From positions 7,192,001 to 7,256,000 of the forward strand of contig NZ_CP133771.1 of the NCBI RefSeq assembly GCF_031348265.1: DNA of 64,000 nt, written 5' to 3'. The stretch is from Streptomyces collinus (lineage in GTDB: Bacteria; Actinomycetota; Actinomycetes; Streptomycetales; Streptomycetaceae). The stretch's first letter is position 1. Each line of letters begins with the position of its first letter. The position numbers and the translations under genes are program-made. This document shows positions 9,036 through 18,121 of this stretch, in pieces. The notes beneath the pieces were generated by a model. It did no database searches and was not told the origin of the DNA. It saw only the letters and a program-made list of their open reading frames with translations.

Positions 9036-11938
9036 CCTTCGACGACCGCATCGCCATCGTCGGCGTGCACCTCAAGCTGCCGGCCGGCATCGACACCACC
9101 GACGGCTTCTGGCGGCTCCTGACGGACGGCCGGGACGTGTTCACCCGTGGACCCGTCACCGACGGACACGTCAGCCTCACCTCCCACATCCCCGACGCCC
9201 ACTGGTTCGCCGCCGAACCCTTCGGGATCTCGGACTACGAAGCCGGCCTCACCGACCCGCAGCACCGGCTGCTCCTCGAACTCGCCTGGGAGTGCCTGCG
9301 GACGGCCGGTTCCGGCCAGGACTCCGTGACCGGTGTCTTCTCCTCGTGCAGCCCGTCGTCGTTCTTCGAGGAGATCCTGCTGCACCGCCCCGACCTGTGG
9401 GCCCGCAACGTCAGCCAGATCCTGGAGGGCACGCAGGGCGACTACCTGGCCACCCGGATCGCCTACCGGCTCGGCCTCACCGGGCCCGCCCTCCACATCG
9501 GCACCGGCTGCTCCTCGTCGCTGGTCGCCCTCAACCAGGCGGTCCAGGCCCTCAATTCCTTCCAGTGCGACCGCGCCCTGGTCGCCGCGGCGAGCATCCA
9601 CGCGCCCGGCGAGACCGGCTACGACGTCCGTGAGGGCGGCATCTACTCGGCCGACGGCCGCTGCCGGCCCTTCTCGGACGACGCCAACGGCACGGTCCCC
9701 GGCAACGGCGCCGCCGTCGTCCTGCTCAAGCGCCTCGAAGACGCCCTGACCGACGGCGACCCCGTTCACGCCGTCGTCCTGGGAAGCGCCGTCAACAACG
9801 ACGGGGACCGCAAGGCGGGCTTCGCCGCCCCCGGCCTCGACGGGCAGCTCGACTGCGTCACCACCGCCCTCGACGTCGCCGAACTCGAACCCGACCAGGT
9901 GTCCTACATCGAGGCCCACGGCACCGGCACCCGCGTCGGCGACCCCATCGAACTGCGCGCCCTGGCCAAGGCGTACGGCCCCGCGGGACCCGGTGGCCGC
10001 CACGTCGGCTCCGTGAAGGCCAACATCGGCCACTGCGACGTAGCCGCGGGCCTGTTCGGGGTGATCAAGTCCGCGTTGATCCTGACGCACGGCACCGTGC
10101 CGCCCCAGATCAACTTCACCGCCCCGACCACCGCGCACGACTGGTCCGACGGCTCGCTGAACGTGGCCCGCGCCGCCGTGGACCTGCGTGCCGGCCGGGA
10201 CGCGGACGCCCCGCTCATCGCCGGTGTCTCCTCCCTCGGCGTGGGCGGCACCAACGCCCACGTGCTGCTCCAGGACGCCCGCAGCCTGATCGGCGCCGAC
10301 GAGGCAGCCCGCCGCGCCCCCCGCCCCGTCGTCCGGATACCGGGCCGGGTCCCGTACGAGCCCGTCGTACGCCCCGAGGCCGCAGCGGACGCCGCGGCCG
10401 CCGCCCGGGCCGGGACCGAAGCCGCCGGCACAGCCGGCACCGCGGACCCGGCGGCGCCGGTCACCGATGCGCAGCTGCTCGAACTGTTCTCGCAGCACAC
10501 GGCGGAACCGGTGACCGCGATGGACGAGGACTTCTTCGCGCTCGGCGGGGACTCCTTCGGCCTGCTGCACCTCCTGGACGAGATCGACCGCCTCACCGGA
10601 GTGGAGCTCTCCGTCGAGGAGTTCATGGCGAAGCCCACCGGCGCGCATGTCCGCGCCCAGCTCGACGCGGCTGCCGCCGAGGCCGCCCCGGGCGACGGGG
10701 CCGCCGGCACCGCGGCCGGGCCCGCCGGGAACACCGGCGGCGCGGCCGGTGCGGACGCCGAGGCCATCCGTGCCGTCGCCGGCCGGTACGCCGGCCTGAC
10801 CGTCGCCGAGACCGCCGCCGACCCGGACGGCCCCGTACTGCTGACCGGCGCCACCGGCTTCGTCGGCGCCCACGTCCTCGCCGAACTCCTGGCCGCCGGA
10901 CGGCGCGTGGTGTGCCTGCTGCGCGGGGGCGAGGAGCGCCGCGCCGCCCTCGTCGGCCTGCTGCGCCCGACGCCCGGCTGGGACCGGGCCCGCGAGGACC
11001 TGCTCAGCTGCGTCGACGGCGACATCGCCCGCCCGCGCCTCGGCCTCGACCATGCGCGGTACGAGGCCCTCGCCGAACAGGTCGCCTGGGTGATCCACAG
11101 TGCGGCCGCCGTCAACCACGTCTACCCGTACGCGAACCTCGCCGCCGTCAACACCGACAGCGCCGCCGGCATCGTCGAGTTCGCCGCCACCGCCCGGCGC
11201 AAGAACCTCACCTACCTGTCCACCACCGCTGTCTTCACCACGACGGCGTACGCCCAGGGCAGCGAGATCACCGCCGGCCCGGTGACCGCTCTCCCGCCGG
11301 AGTCCGACGGCTACGGCCGCTCCAAGGCCCTCGCCGAGCACCACTTCCGCCTCGCCGGCGAACTCGGCCTGTCCGCCGTCGTCCTGCGCATCCCGAACGT
11401 CTTCGGGGACCGCACCACCCGCCGGATCAACGCCGGCGACGCCATCTGGAGCTGGACCAGGGCCATCCTCGCGACCGGCCACTACCCGCGCAGCTTCGAC
11501 CTGAGCGGCGACGAGCTGTTCCAGGCCCTGCCCGGCGACGTGGTGGCCCGTGTCGTGACGCAGGAGGCGCGCCCGACGGGCCGGCCCGGCTGCCGCTTCG
11601 TCAACGCCGCCCCCAACCTGGTGTGCAGCTCGCGCGGCATGCTCGCCGGACTGCGCGCCGCCGGCCACCATCCCGAACCGCTGCCCGACGGCGACTGGTA
11701 CCGGATGGTCGCGGACCTCGACCCGAACGAGGTGTGGGTGGCCGCACTGGCCGGCAGGCTCGCCGGCCGGCCCGAGACCGGACAGCCGCAGCGCCTGCAC
11801 CGCTTCCCGCTGGACGACCACCCCGCCGTCGCCGAGGTGGTCAACCACAACGCCGTGTGGTCCCCGGCCGACCTCGCCGGCTACCTGGCCGCGCCCGAAC
11901 TCGCCCCACCGACCGCCCTCACGCGCACGGAGCACTGA
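9032..11938 (+). CDS. AT-less ketosynthase - carrier protein - thioester reductase
   Basis: This 968-residue protein has three parts. The ketosynthase (about 5-425) has the full catalytic set: Cys160 in GTGCSSS, His in EAHGTGT and His in NIGHCDVAAG. A carrier domain follows (LGGDSFG, Ser about 508). The C-terminal NAD(P)-binding thioester reductase starts at LLTGATGFVGAHV (about 602) and has a Y-G-R-S-K catalytic motif (about 760). No acyltransferase domain is present here or elsewhere in the window, so an extender unit would have to be loaded in trans. Reductase domains of this type release carrier-bound chains as aldehydes or alcohols, which fits the missing thioesterase on the NRPS. The likely role is one ketide extension of the NRPS chain followed by reductive release; that order is inferred. 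A 1-nt gap separates it from the next gene. Confidence 0.92.
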   Translation: MTFDDRIAIVGVHLKLPAGIDTTDGFWRLLTDGRDVFTRGPVTDGHVSLTSHIPDAHWFAAEPFGISDYEAGLTDPQHRLLLELAWECLRTAGSGQDSVTGVFSSCSPSSFFEEILLHRPDLWARNVSQILEGTQGDYLATRIAYRLGLTGPALHIGTGCSSSLVALNQAVQALNSFQCDRALVAAASIHAPGETGYDVREGGIYSADGRCRPFSDDANGTVPGNGAAVVLLKRLEDALTDGDPVHAVVLGSAVNNDGDRKAGFAAPGLDGQLDCVTTALDVAELEPDQVSYIEAHGTGTRVGDPIELRALAKAYGPAGPGGRHVGSVKANIGHCDVAAGLFGVIKSALILTHGTVPPQINFTAPTTAHDWSDGSLNVARAAVDLRAGRDADAPLIAGVSSLGVGGTNAHVLLQDARSLIGADEAARRAPRPVVRIPGRVPYEPVVRPEAAADAAAAARAGTEAAGTAGTADPAAPVTDAQLLELFSQHTAEPVTAMDEDFFALGGDSFGLLHLLDEIDRLTGVELSVEEFMAKPTGAHVRAQLDAAAAEAAPGDGAAGTAAGPAGNTGGAAGADAEAIRAVAGRYAGLTVAETAADPDGPVLLTGATGFVGAHVLAELLAAGRRVVCLLRGGEERRAALVGLLRPTPGWDRAREDLLSCVDGDIARPRLGLDHARYEALAEQVAWVIHSAAAVNHVYPYANLAAVNTDSAAGIVEFAATARRKNLTYLSTTAVFTTTAYAQGSEITAGPVTALPPESDGYGRSKALAEHHFRLAGELGLSAVVLRIPNVFGDRTTRRINAGDAIWSWTRAILATGHYPRSFDLSGDELFQALPGDVVARVVTQEARPTGRPGCRFVNAAPNLVCSSRGMLAGLRAAGHHPEPLPDGDWYRMVADLDPNEVWVAALAGRLAGRPETGQPQRLHRFPLDDHPAVAEVVNHNAVWSPADLAGYLAAPELAPPTALTRTEH

Positions 11939-11939
11939 C

Positions 11940-14903
11940 ATGGACGTCAACGAGCTGCTGCGGCGCGCCGCCCACGGGCACGGCCCCCGCACGGCGCTCA
12001 TCGACGGCACCACCACCGTCACCTACACCCGGCTCTTCGCCACCGTCCTCAGCCATGCGCACGCCCTGCGCGCACGCGGCCTCGGCCCCGGCACCACGGT
12101 CGCCGTCTGCGTCGACCGTTCGCCGGACACCGTGGCGCTCTTCCTCGCCACCCAGTGGATCGGCGCCGCCTACCTGCCGGTCGACGACCGGATACCGCCC
12201 GCACGGCTCACGTTCATGCTGGCGGACGCCGGCTGCGACCTGCTCGTCCTGGAGGACGACCACCCCGACGGGGCCGCCCTCCGCGAGACGGGCACCCCCG
12301 TCCTGACCAGATCCGGGCTGCACGCCGCCCACCCGGGCGGCACCCCGACCGAGGCGCAGGTCCCCGCCACGCCGGGCCCCGTCGCCTACGTCCTGTACAC
12401 ATCCGGCTCGACGGGCCTGCCCAAGGCCGTGCCGGTCTCGGCCGCGAACCTGTCCTTCTTCACCGACTGGCTGCACGACACGTACACGCCCGAGGAAATG
12501 GCCAACGCGGCGTTCACCATCTCCGTCGGCTTCGACGTCTCCTTCGCCGAGATCCTCGCCCCCCTCGTCCACGGAGGCGCCCTCGTCCTCTTCGAGGACC
12601 TCTTCCGGATCGGGGACAGCACCGTCCCCCTCACCTCACTGGCCAACGTGCCCGGCAACCTGGCCCGCCACCTGGAACACCACACGCTGCCGGCCGGCCT
12701 CAAGGTGGTGACCTCGCTGGGCGAACCGCTGCGCGTGGAACTGGCCCGCCGCATCACCGCGGGCCGCTCACTGCGGCTCATCAACGCCTACGGGCCGACC
12801 GAGGCCACCGTCTACACCACGCACCACGTCGTCACCCCCGACGACCTCGACGGCACCACCACCATCCCGATCGGCCTCCCGCTGCCCGGGGTCACCGCCG
12901 AGGTCCTGGCACCGGACGGCACCCCCTGCACCGCGGGCGAACCGGGGGAACTGGTCGTCACCGGCCCCAACGTCACCGCCGGGTACCTGTCGGCGCACGC
13001 CCGCGACAGCACGGCGTTCTTCCGGCGTCCCGGCGCGGCCCACCCCTCCTACCGCACGGGGGACGTGGTCGTGCGCGACGCCTCGGGGGTGCTGACCTGC
13101 CTCGGCCGGTCCGACCGCCAGTGCAAGGTCAACGGGATCCGGGTCGACCTCCAGGAGATCACCACCCACCTGCTGGCGTGCCCGGGTGTCGCCAACGGTC
13201 ACGTCGCCGCCCGGGAAACCCCCGCCGGCACCCGGCTCGCCGCCTTCGTCACGGCGACGCCGGAGGGAACCGCGCACCCCGAGGACATCCGGGCCAAGCT
13301 CGCCGCGGTCCTGCCCCGTTACAGCGTCCCCCACGACGTCCTGATCGTCCCCGCCCTCCCGGCGACCATGAGCGGCAAGATCGACGAGGAGGCCCTGTTC
13401 ACCCTCCTCGCCCGCCCGGGCGCCGACACGGACACGGCGGCCTCCGCAGCCGACAGCGGCGCGGACCGCATCGAGGACATCCTCGCGCGCTGCACGACCG
13501 CCCCGGACCCGGCCTCCGGCCACCACCGGCTGCACGGTCTGACGTCCCTCGAACTCATCGCGCTGCGGCGGAGGCTGCTGCACGAACACGCCACCGACGT
13601 GCCCCTGAGGGAGATCTACCGCTGCGAGGACGTCGCCGCCCTCGCCGACCTGGTCCGCCGCCGCCGAGGCAACGCCCGCCCGGCCCCGGCCGGCGCGCCG
13701 GCCGAGGCCCCCGGCACCCAGGCGTGCGGCGTCGGCGAGCAGAACATCTGGCTCGCCGACATGCTCGCCCCCGGCAGCTGTGGCAACAACGAGGTCTACC
13801 GGCTGACCTTCACCCGCGAGATCTCCGCCGACCGCCTGGAGAAGGCCCTCCGGGACTGCGTCCGTGACCTCCCCGCCCTGCGCACCGCCTACCTCCTGCG
13901 CGGCGGACAGCTCGTCAAGGAGGCGGCGGATCCGGCCGCCCTCGCCTTCCGACTGGGTCACGTCCCGGCCGACGGCCCCCGCGGGGACGCGGCGGCGACA
14001 GCCGTCGGCCGCCGCCCGTTCGACCTCGCCGACCCCCTGAAGATGCGCGCGTACCTGCTGCCCGGCCGGCCCACCACCCTCCTCCTCGTCATCCACCACA
14101 TCGCCATCGACGCACTCGCCGTGGACGTCCTGCTCGAACACCTGGAGAACCTGCTGCTGGACCGTCCGGCCCCGCCGCCGCGCGCCGCCGTCGGCACCTG
14201 GCGCGCCCCGGCCGAACCGGACGCCCTGCGCGCCTGGTGGCAGCAGCGGCTGTCCCCCCTCCAGGAGGGCTCCGCCGTCCCCGTGCCGCCCGGTGACACC
14301 GCCGACCGCAGGGAGCTCCGCCTCACCGGGCCCGCCCACGCGGCCCTGCTGGCCACCACGCGGAAGGCCCGCACCAGCGTCTTCGGCGTTCTGCACGCGG
14401 CGCTGACCACGGTCCTCGCCCGCCGGCTCGCCACGGGTGCGGTGTCGCTCGCCACGCCGATGACCAAGCGGAGCGACGAGGACCGGCAGGTCGCCTGCCT
14501 CACCAACGTGGTCCCGCTCGTCGCCGGCCCCCGCACCTCGGACACCTCCGTCCCGGCCCACCTGGCGGAGCTGCGCCACGGCCTCCTGGAGACCCTGGAC
14601 CACTCGGACGTGGCGCTGAGCGATCTGCGGACCTTTCAGGCCCGGCCCGATGCCCCGCTGGTGCACGCCATGCTCGCCGAAGTCCGCCGGCCCGCCCCCG
14701 GGGCGACGCTCTTCGAGGCCGTGGAGGTGTTCACCGGCATCGCCAAACTGCCCCTCATCTTCCTCTTCGAGGACCGGCCCGACGCGCTCCGCCTCGTCGC
14801 CGAGTTCGTCCCCGGCCCGCAGGCGACCGCGTTCGTGGAGTCCGTGATGGCAGCCGTCAGCGGCGAGATCGAAGCCATCACCGCCGCCGTCACCGACCAC
14901 TGA
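11940..14903 (+). CDS. Stand-alone NRPS with A-T-C domains
   Basis: This 987-residue protein has an unusual domain order. The adenylation domain (about 1-500) has YTSGSTGLPKA (about 153), NAYGPTEATVY and MSGKIDEEAL. The carrier domain (about 505-580) has its Ser in LHGLTSLELI rather than the usual LGG(H/D)S. The condensation domain (about 600-980) has HHIAIDA, with Ala where HHxxxDG normally has Gly. An A-T-C protein could start a chain, loading its own residue and condensing it onto a downstream aminoacyl carrier, or act in trans. The residue after the FDVSFAE motif keeps the Asp that binds the amino group, so the substrate is probably an amino acid; which one is unclear. Hpg is possible given the cassette downstream. 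Confidence 0.92.
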   Translation: MDVNELLRRAAHGHGPRTALIDGTTTVTYTRLFATVLSHAHALRARGLGPGTTVAVCVDRSPDTVALFLATQWIGAAYLPVDDRIPPARLTFMLADAGCDLLVLEDDHPDGAALRETGTPVLTRSGLHAAHPGGTPTEAQVPATPGPVAYVLYTSGSTGLPKAVPVSAANLSFFTDWLHDTYTPEEMANAAFTISVGFDVSFAEILAPLVHGGALVLFEDLFRIGDSTVPLTSLANVPGNLARHLEHHTLPAGLKVVTSLGEPLRVELARRITAGRSLRLINAYGPTEATVYTTHHVVTPDDLDGTTTIPIGLPLPGVTAEVLAPDGTPCTAGEPGELVVTGPNVTAGYLSAHARDSTAFFRRPGAAHPSYRTGDVVVRDASGVLTCLGRSDRQCKVNGIRVDLQEITTHLLACPGVANGHVAARETPAGTRLAAFVTATPEGTAHPEDIRAKLAAVLPRYSVPHDVLIVPALPATMSGKIDEEALFTLLARPGADTDTAASAADSGADRIEDILARCTTAPDPASGHHRLHGLTSLELIALRRRLLHEHATDVPLREIYRCEDVAALADLVRRRRGNARPAPAGAPAEAPGTQACGVGEQNIWLADMLAPGSCGNNEVYRLTFTREISADRLEKALRDCVRDLPALRTAYLLRGGQLVKEAADPAALAFRLGHVPADGPRGDAAATAVGRRPFDLADPLKMRAYLLPGRPTTLLLVIHHIAIDALAVDVLLEHLENLLLDRPAPPPRAAVGTWRAPAEPDALRAWWQQRLSPLQEGSAVPVPPGDTADRRELRLTGPAHAALLATTRKARTSVFGVLHAALTTVLARRLATGAVSLATPMTKRSDEDRQVACLTNVVPLVAGPRTSDTSVPAHLAELRHGLLETLDHSDVALSDLRTFQARPDAPLVHAMLAEVRRPAPGATLFEAVEVFTGIAKLPLIFLFEDRPDALRLVAEFVPGPQATAFVESVMAAVSGEIEAITAAVTDH

Positions 14904-14964
14904 CCGACCAACCGGCACGACCACCTTTCCACCACTCGATCACTCACCCATTGCGAGGAACACC

Positions 14965-15333
14965 ATGAGCACCGACAAGGTCACCGTCATCGAGACCTGG
15001 AAGCTGAAGGACGAGTTCGCCGGCCGGGCCCTCGAACTCATGCAGGTGATGGACGACATCGTCGGCCCCGGCGCCCACGGCGACCCGGGCTGGTGCGAGC
15101 ACGGGCGCTTCTACCAGCTCCAGGAGCGCGAGTCGGAGATCTGGATGATGTACTCCTGGCGCAGTCGCGCCGAGCACGAGGTCTTCATCAAGAAGGAGGA
15201 GGAACTGCTCGGCGAGTTCTACGAGCAGTACTGCGACGGCCCGCGGGGCATCGTCTACTTCACCGAACTCCCCGTCGACGTCGAGGCCGACGGTCACGAG
15301 GGCGCGCAGCACGGCGGACAGGCGCATGGCTGA
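14965..15333 (+). CDS. Small putative dimeric alpha/beta-barrel protein (ABM-like)
   Basis: This is a 122-residue protein starting with KVTVIETWKLKDEF and containing an alternating strand/helix pattern with a hydrophobic, Trp-rich centre (IWMMYSWRS). The length and pattern resemble the antibiotic-biosynthesis-monooxygenase/Dabb fold, but I see no diagnostic motif. It has a good upstream GAGGAAC site, and its last 8 nt overlap the start of the decarboxylase gene, so it is co-translated with it. Such proteins in clusters may be oxygenases, cyclases or accessory dimers. A specific activity cannot be assigned from sequence alone. Confidence 0.7.
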   Translation: MSTDKVTVIETWKLKDEFAGRALELMQVMDDIVGPGAHGDPGWCEHGRFYQLQERESEIWMMYSWRSRAEHEVFIKKEEELLGEFYEQYCDGPRGIVYFTELPVDVEADGHEGAQHGGQAHG

Positions 15334-16807
15334 GCCCTCCACCACGCTCGGAGACACCGGCGACTGGGCCCCCGTCGACTTCGAGCGGCACGGCCGGGAA
15401 CTGCTCGCATCCCTGCGGGAGCACTTCGAGCACGTCCGGGACGTTCCGGTGGCCCGCCCGTACGACCCGGCCGGGCTGATGGCACGGCTCGACACGGCCG
15501 CCCCCGAACGGGGGGAGGACTTCTCACGCATCCTGGCCGACACGTGGGACCAGGTCGTCCCCGATCTGGTGCAGTGGAACCACCCGGCCTTCCACGGCTA
15601 CTTCTCCACCTGCGCCAGCTTTCCGGGGGTCCTGGCCGAGACCATGACGGCGGCCCTCAACGTCAACGCCATGCTGTGGAAGACCAGTCCCTCGGCATCC
15701 GCCCTCGAACTGGTCGTGCTGCGCTGGCTCGCGGACATGGCCGGCTACCCCGCCGACGCGGACGCCGTCCTCGTCGGCGGGGCCTCGCTGGCCACCCTGT
15801 ACGCCCTCGGCGCGGCCCGGGACGCGGCGTACCCGCACGACGTACGCGAGCACGGTCTGGCCGGCCCGGACGCGGCCGTCCCCCGGATCTACACCTCCGA
15901 CCAGGCTCACAGCTCCGTGGACAAGGCGGCCATCACGCTCGGGGTCGGACTGCGCAATGTCGTGCGGATTCCGGCCGACAGCGGCTACCGCATGCGGCCG
16001 GACCTGCTCGAAGCGGCCATCGCCGAGGACGTGGCGGCAGGCCGGCGGCCCGTCGCCGTGGTCGCCACCGTCGGCACCACGTCGGTCGCCGCGGCCGATC
16101 CGCTGGGCCCCATCGCCGACATCTGCCGGCGCCACGGTGTGTGGCTCCACGTCGACGCCGCCTACGGCGGGCTGTTCGCGCTGTCCACCGCCCTGCGGCC
16201 CGCCCTGGAGGACGTGTCCGTCGGAGACTCCCTCGTCGTCAATCCGCAGAAGACGCTCTTCGTCCCCCTCGACGCCACGTCCCTGCACTGCCGCCGTCGC
16301 GGGGCCCTCGCCAACACCTACCGGCTCGTCCCCGAGTACCTCACCTCCGCCCACCCCGGTGGCGCGGCCGACTTCATGGACCTCTCACCCCAGCTGGGGC
16401 GGGGCTTCCGTGCCCTCAAACTGTGGTGGGTCATCCGGGCCTTCGGCCTCGACGGACTGCGCAGCCGCCTCGATCACGCCGTCGCTCTCGCGGGCGAACT
16501 CCGGGGTCTGGCAGCGGCGCACCCCGACTGGCACTGCCCGGTGCCGTCCGACTACCCGCTGGTGTGCCTGCGCTACCAGCCGTCGGACGGGCCACGGACC
16601 GACACCCCCGAGGGGCGGGCCGCCCTCGACGCCCTCAACGCCCGCATCGTCGCGGAACTCAACGACGCCGGCGAGGCCTTCGTCTCCCACTCCGTCATCC
16701 GCGACGGCTACGTCATCCGCATCTCCCTCGCCAACATCCACACGACCGCCGACGACATCACCCGCCTGTGGGCGGCCCTGAACCGCGTCGCGGAGAAGAC
16801 CAGATGA
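15326..16807 (+). CDS. PLP-dependent aromatic-L-amino-acid-type decarboxylase
   Basis: This 493-residue protein belongs to the group II decarboxylase family (aromatic amino acid, glutamate and histidine decarboxylases). Visible landmarks are HPAFHGYF, the PLP-stacking His in SDQAHSSVDKA, the cofactor Asp in HVDAAYGG, and the Schiff-base Lys in NPQKTLF. Gln replaces the His that usually precedes the Lys (NPHK). The likely reaction is decarboxylation of an aromatic or related amino acid to an amine such as tyramine, but some relatives catalyse oxidative decarboxylation to aldehydes. In the cluster it may supply an amine building block or a terminal amine. It is coupled to the next gene by ATGA. 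Confidence 0.9.
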   Translation: MAEPSTTLGDTGDWAPVDFERHGRELLASLREHFEHVRDVPVARPYDPAGLMARLDTAAPERGEDFSRILADTWDQVVPDLVQWNHPAFHGYFSTCASFPGVLAETMTAALNVNAMLWKTSPSASALELVVLRWLADMAGYPADADAVLVGGASLATLYALGAARDAAYPHDVREHGLAGPDAAVPRIYTSDQAHSSVDKAAITLGVGLRNVVRIPADSGYRMRPDLLEAAIAEDVAAGRRPVAVVATVGTTSVAAADPLGPIADICRRHGVWLHVDAAYGGLFALSTALRPALEDVSVGDSLVVNPQKTLFVPLDATSLHCRRRGALANTYRLVPEYLTSAHPGGAADFMDLSPQLGRGFRALKLWWVIRAFGLDGLRSRLDHAVALAGELRGLAAAHPDWHCPVPSDYPLVCLRYQPSDGPRTDTPEGRAALDALNARIVAELNDAGEAFVSHSVIRDGYVIRISLANIHTTADDITRLWAALNRVAEKTR

Positions 16808-17163
16808 TCCACCACATCGTTCTGTTCCGTCTGAAGCCAGGCATCACCTGGGACAGCCCCGAGGTCCGCGCCGCCGAGGAACTCCAGGAGCGCATGGGGG
16901 AGGAGATACCGGACCTGCGGGCCTGGACCTGCGGGCGCAACATCACGGACCGCGCCGCCGCCCACGACTACGCCGTCCTCGGCCTCCTCGACGACGAGGC
17001 CGCCCTCGCCCGGTACCTCGCCCACCCGTTCCACCGGCGGACCGCCGAGGCGTGGACGGCCCTCAGCGACCGTGTCCTCGCGGACATCCCGGCCCGCCCC
17101 GCCCCGCCCACCACCCGGTTCCCGCACCACCCGGAAGGAGACTCCCGTGTCCGCACCCGCTGA
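16804..17163 (+). CDS. Dabb (stress-responsive A/B barrel) family protein
   Basis: This 119-residue protein begins MIHHIVLFRLKPG, the hallmark start of the Dabb domain, and continues with the usual pattern (PDLRAWTCGRN, YAVLGLL, YLAHPFHR). Dabb proteins form small dimeric barrels; characterised members include polyketide and olivetolic-acid cyclases, and many have unknown function. The C-terminal tail of about 20 residues is Pro/Arg-rich and overlaps the next gene by 17 nt. It is the second small barrel-type protein in this operon. It is tightly coupled to the decarboxylase, so a shared step is likely but unproven. Confidence 0.85.
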   Translation: MIHHIVLFRLKPGITWDSPEVRAAEELQERMGEEIPDLRAWTCGRNITDRAAAHDYAVLGLLDDEAALARYLAHPFHRRTAEAWTALSDRVLADIPARPAPPTTRFPHHPEGDSRVRTR

Positions 17164-18076
17164 CGCCTCCACCCTCACCGACGAGGAACGCGCCCTCCTC
17201 CCCACCGACGCCGACGTCGCCTTCTACGCGGAGCACGGCTGGTACCTGTCGCAGAAGCTGTTCACCGACGAGGAGACGGCCCTCCTGCGCAGCGCCTCCG
17301 AGGAGTTCTACGCCGGTGCCCGCAGCCGCACCCTGCCCGCCCGGCCGCCGCGCCTCGCGTACTGGACCCCCGAGAAGGGCGCCGTCCAGCGGCACAACGA
17401 CTACATCCACTACGAGAGCGACGAGATCGCCCGCGTGCTGCGCAAGCCCCTGCTGGGAGCCGTCGCCGCACGGCTCGCCCGGGCCGACCGGATACGGGTC
17501 TTCCAGTCCACCCTGATCCTCAAGCCGCCGAGCGCCGAGGAGCCGAGCAACGTCGTCCCCTGGCACTTCGACCGGGACTACTGGGCCACCTCCAGCTCCG
17601 AGCGCATGCTCACCGCGTTCATCCCCTTCCACACCTGCGACGAGCGGATGGGCACGATCACGATGATCGACGGCAGCCACCGCTGGCAGGAGCTCGACCG
17701 CGACGCCGTCACCGCCCGCCACTTCGTCGAACTGGGCAGCGACGCCGAGTCGGTCCTGAACCGCACCGCGCAGGCCAACGGCGCGGAGGTCCGCAAGGTC
17801 CCGATGGTCATACCCGAGGGCCACGTCAGCTTCCACCACTGCCGCACCTACCACGGCAGCGGCGCCAACCTCTCGACGGAGCCGCGCCGCGCGATCTCCC
17901 TCCACCTGCAGGACGGGGACAACCACCACCGGGCCTTCCCACTCGCCGACGGCACCTTCGCCACCTACAACCACGACGTCCTCGTCCGCCGGACCGCGCA
18001 GGGCACGCCGGACTACGCGGACCCGGAGTTCTGCCCCGTCGTCTGGGACGGGCAGCCGCCCGCTCCCGTCGTCTGA
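17147..18076 (+). CDS. Phytanoyl-CoA dioxygenase (PhyH)-family Fe(II)/2-oxoglutarate oxygenase
   Basis: This 309-residue protein has the non-haem iron facial triad of the PhyH family: HxD in WHFDRDYW (about residue 142), a distal His in TYHGSGANLS, and the 2-oxoglutarate-binding Arg in PRRAISLHL. The GTG at 17147 is preceded by GGAAGGAG at good spacing; an in-frame start further upstream lies within the previous gene. The family hydroxylates or desaturates small molecules and carrier-bound amino acids. In this operon it probably tailors an amino acid or the finished peptide. The substrate cannot be read from sequence. Confidence 0.88.
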   Translation: MSAPADASTLTDEERALLPTDADVAFYAEHGWYLSQKLFTDEETALLRSASEEFYAGARSRTLPARPPRLAYWTPEKGAVQRHNDYIHYESDEIARVLRKPLLGAVAARLARADRIRVFQSTLILKPPSAEEPSNVVPWHFDRDYWATSSSERMLTAFIPFHTCDERMGTITMIDGSHRWQELDRDAVTARHFVELGSDAESVLNRTAQANGAEVRKVPMVIPEGHVSFHHCRTYHGSGANLSTEPRRAISLHLQDGDNHHRAFPLADGTFATYNHDVLVRRTAQGTPDYADPEFCPVVWDGQPPAPVV

Positions 18077-18121
18077 CCCGCGGCGCCCCACGCCACACCG
18101 AGGAAGAAACGGACCCCACCC

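Noticed and set aside
8753..12022. 1089-codon minus-strand open frame
   Set aside because: Antisense shadow of the MFS/KS-T-R genes; Gly/Val/Ala-rich without domains.
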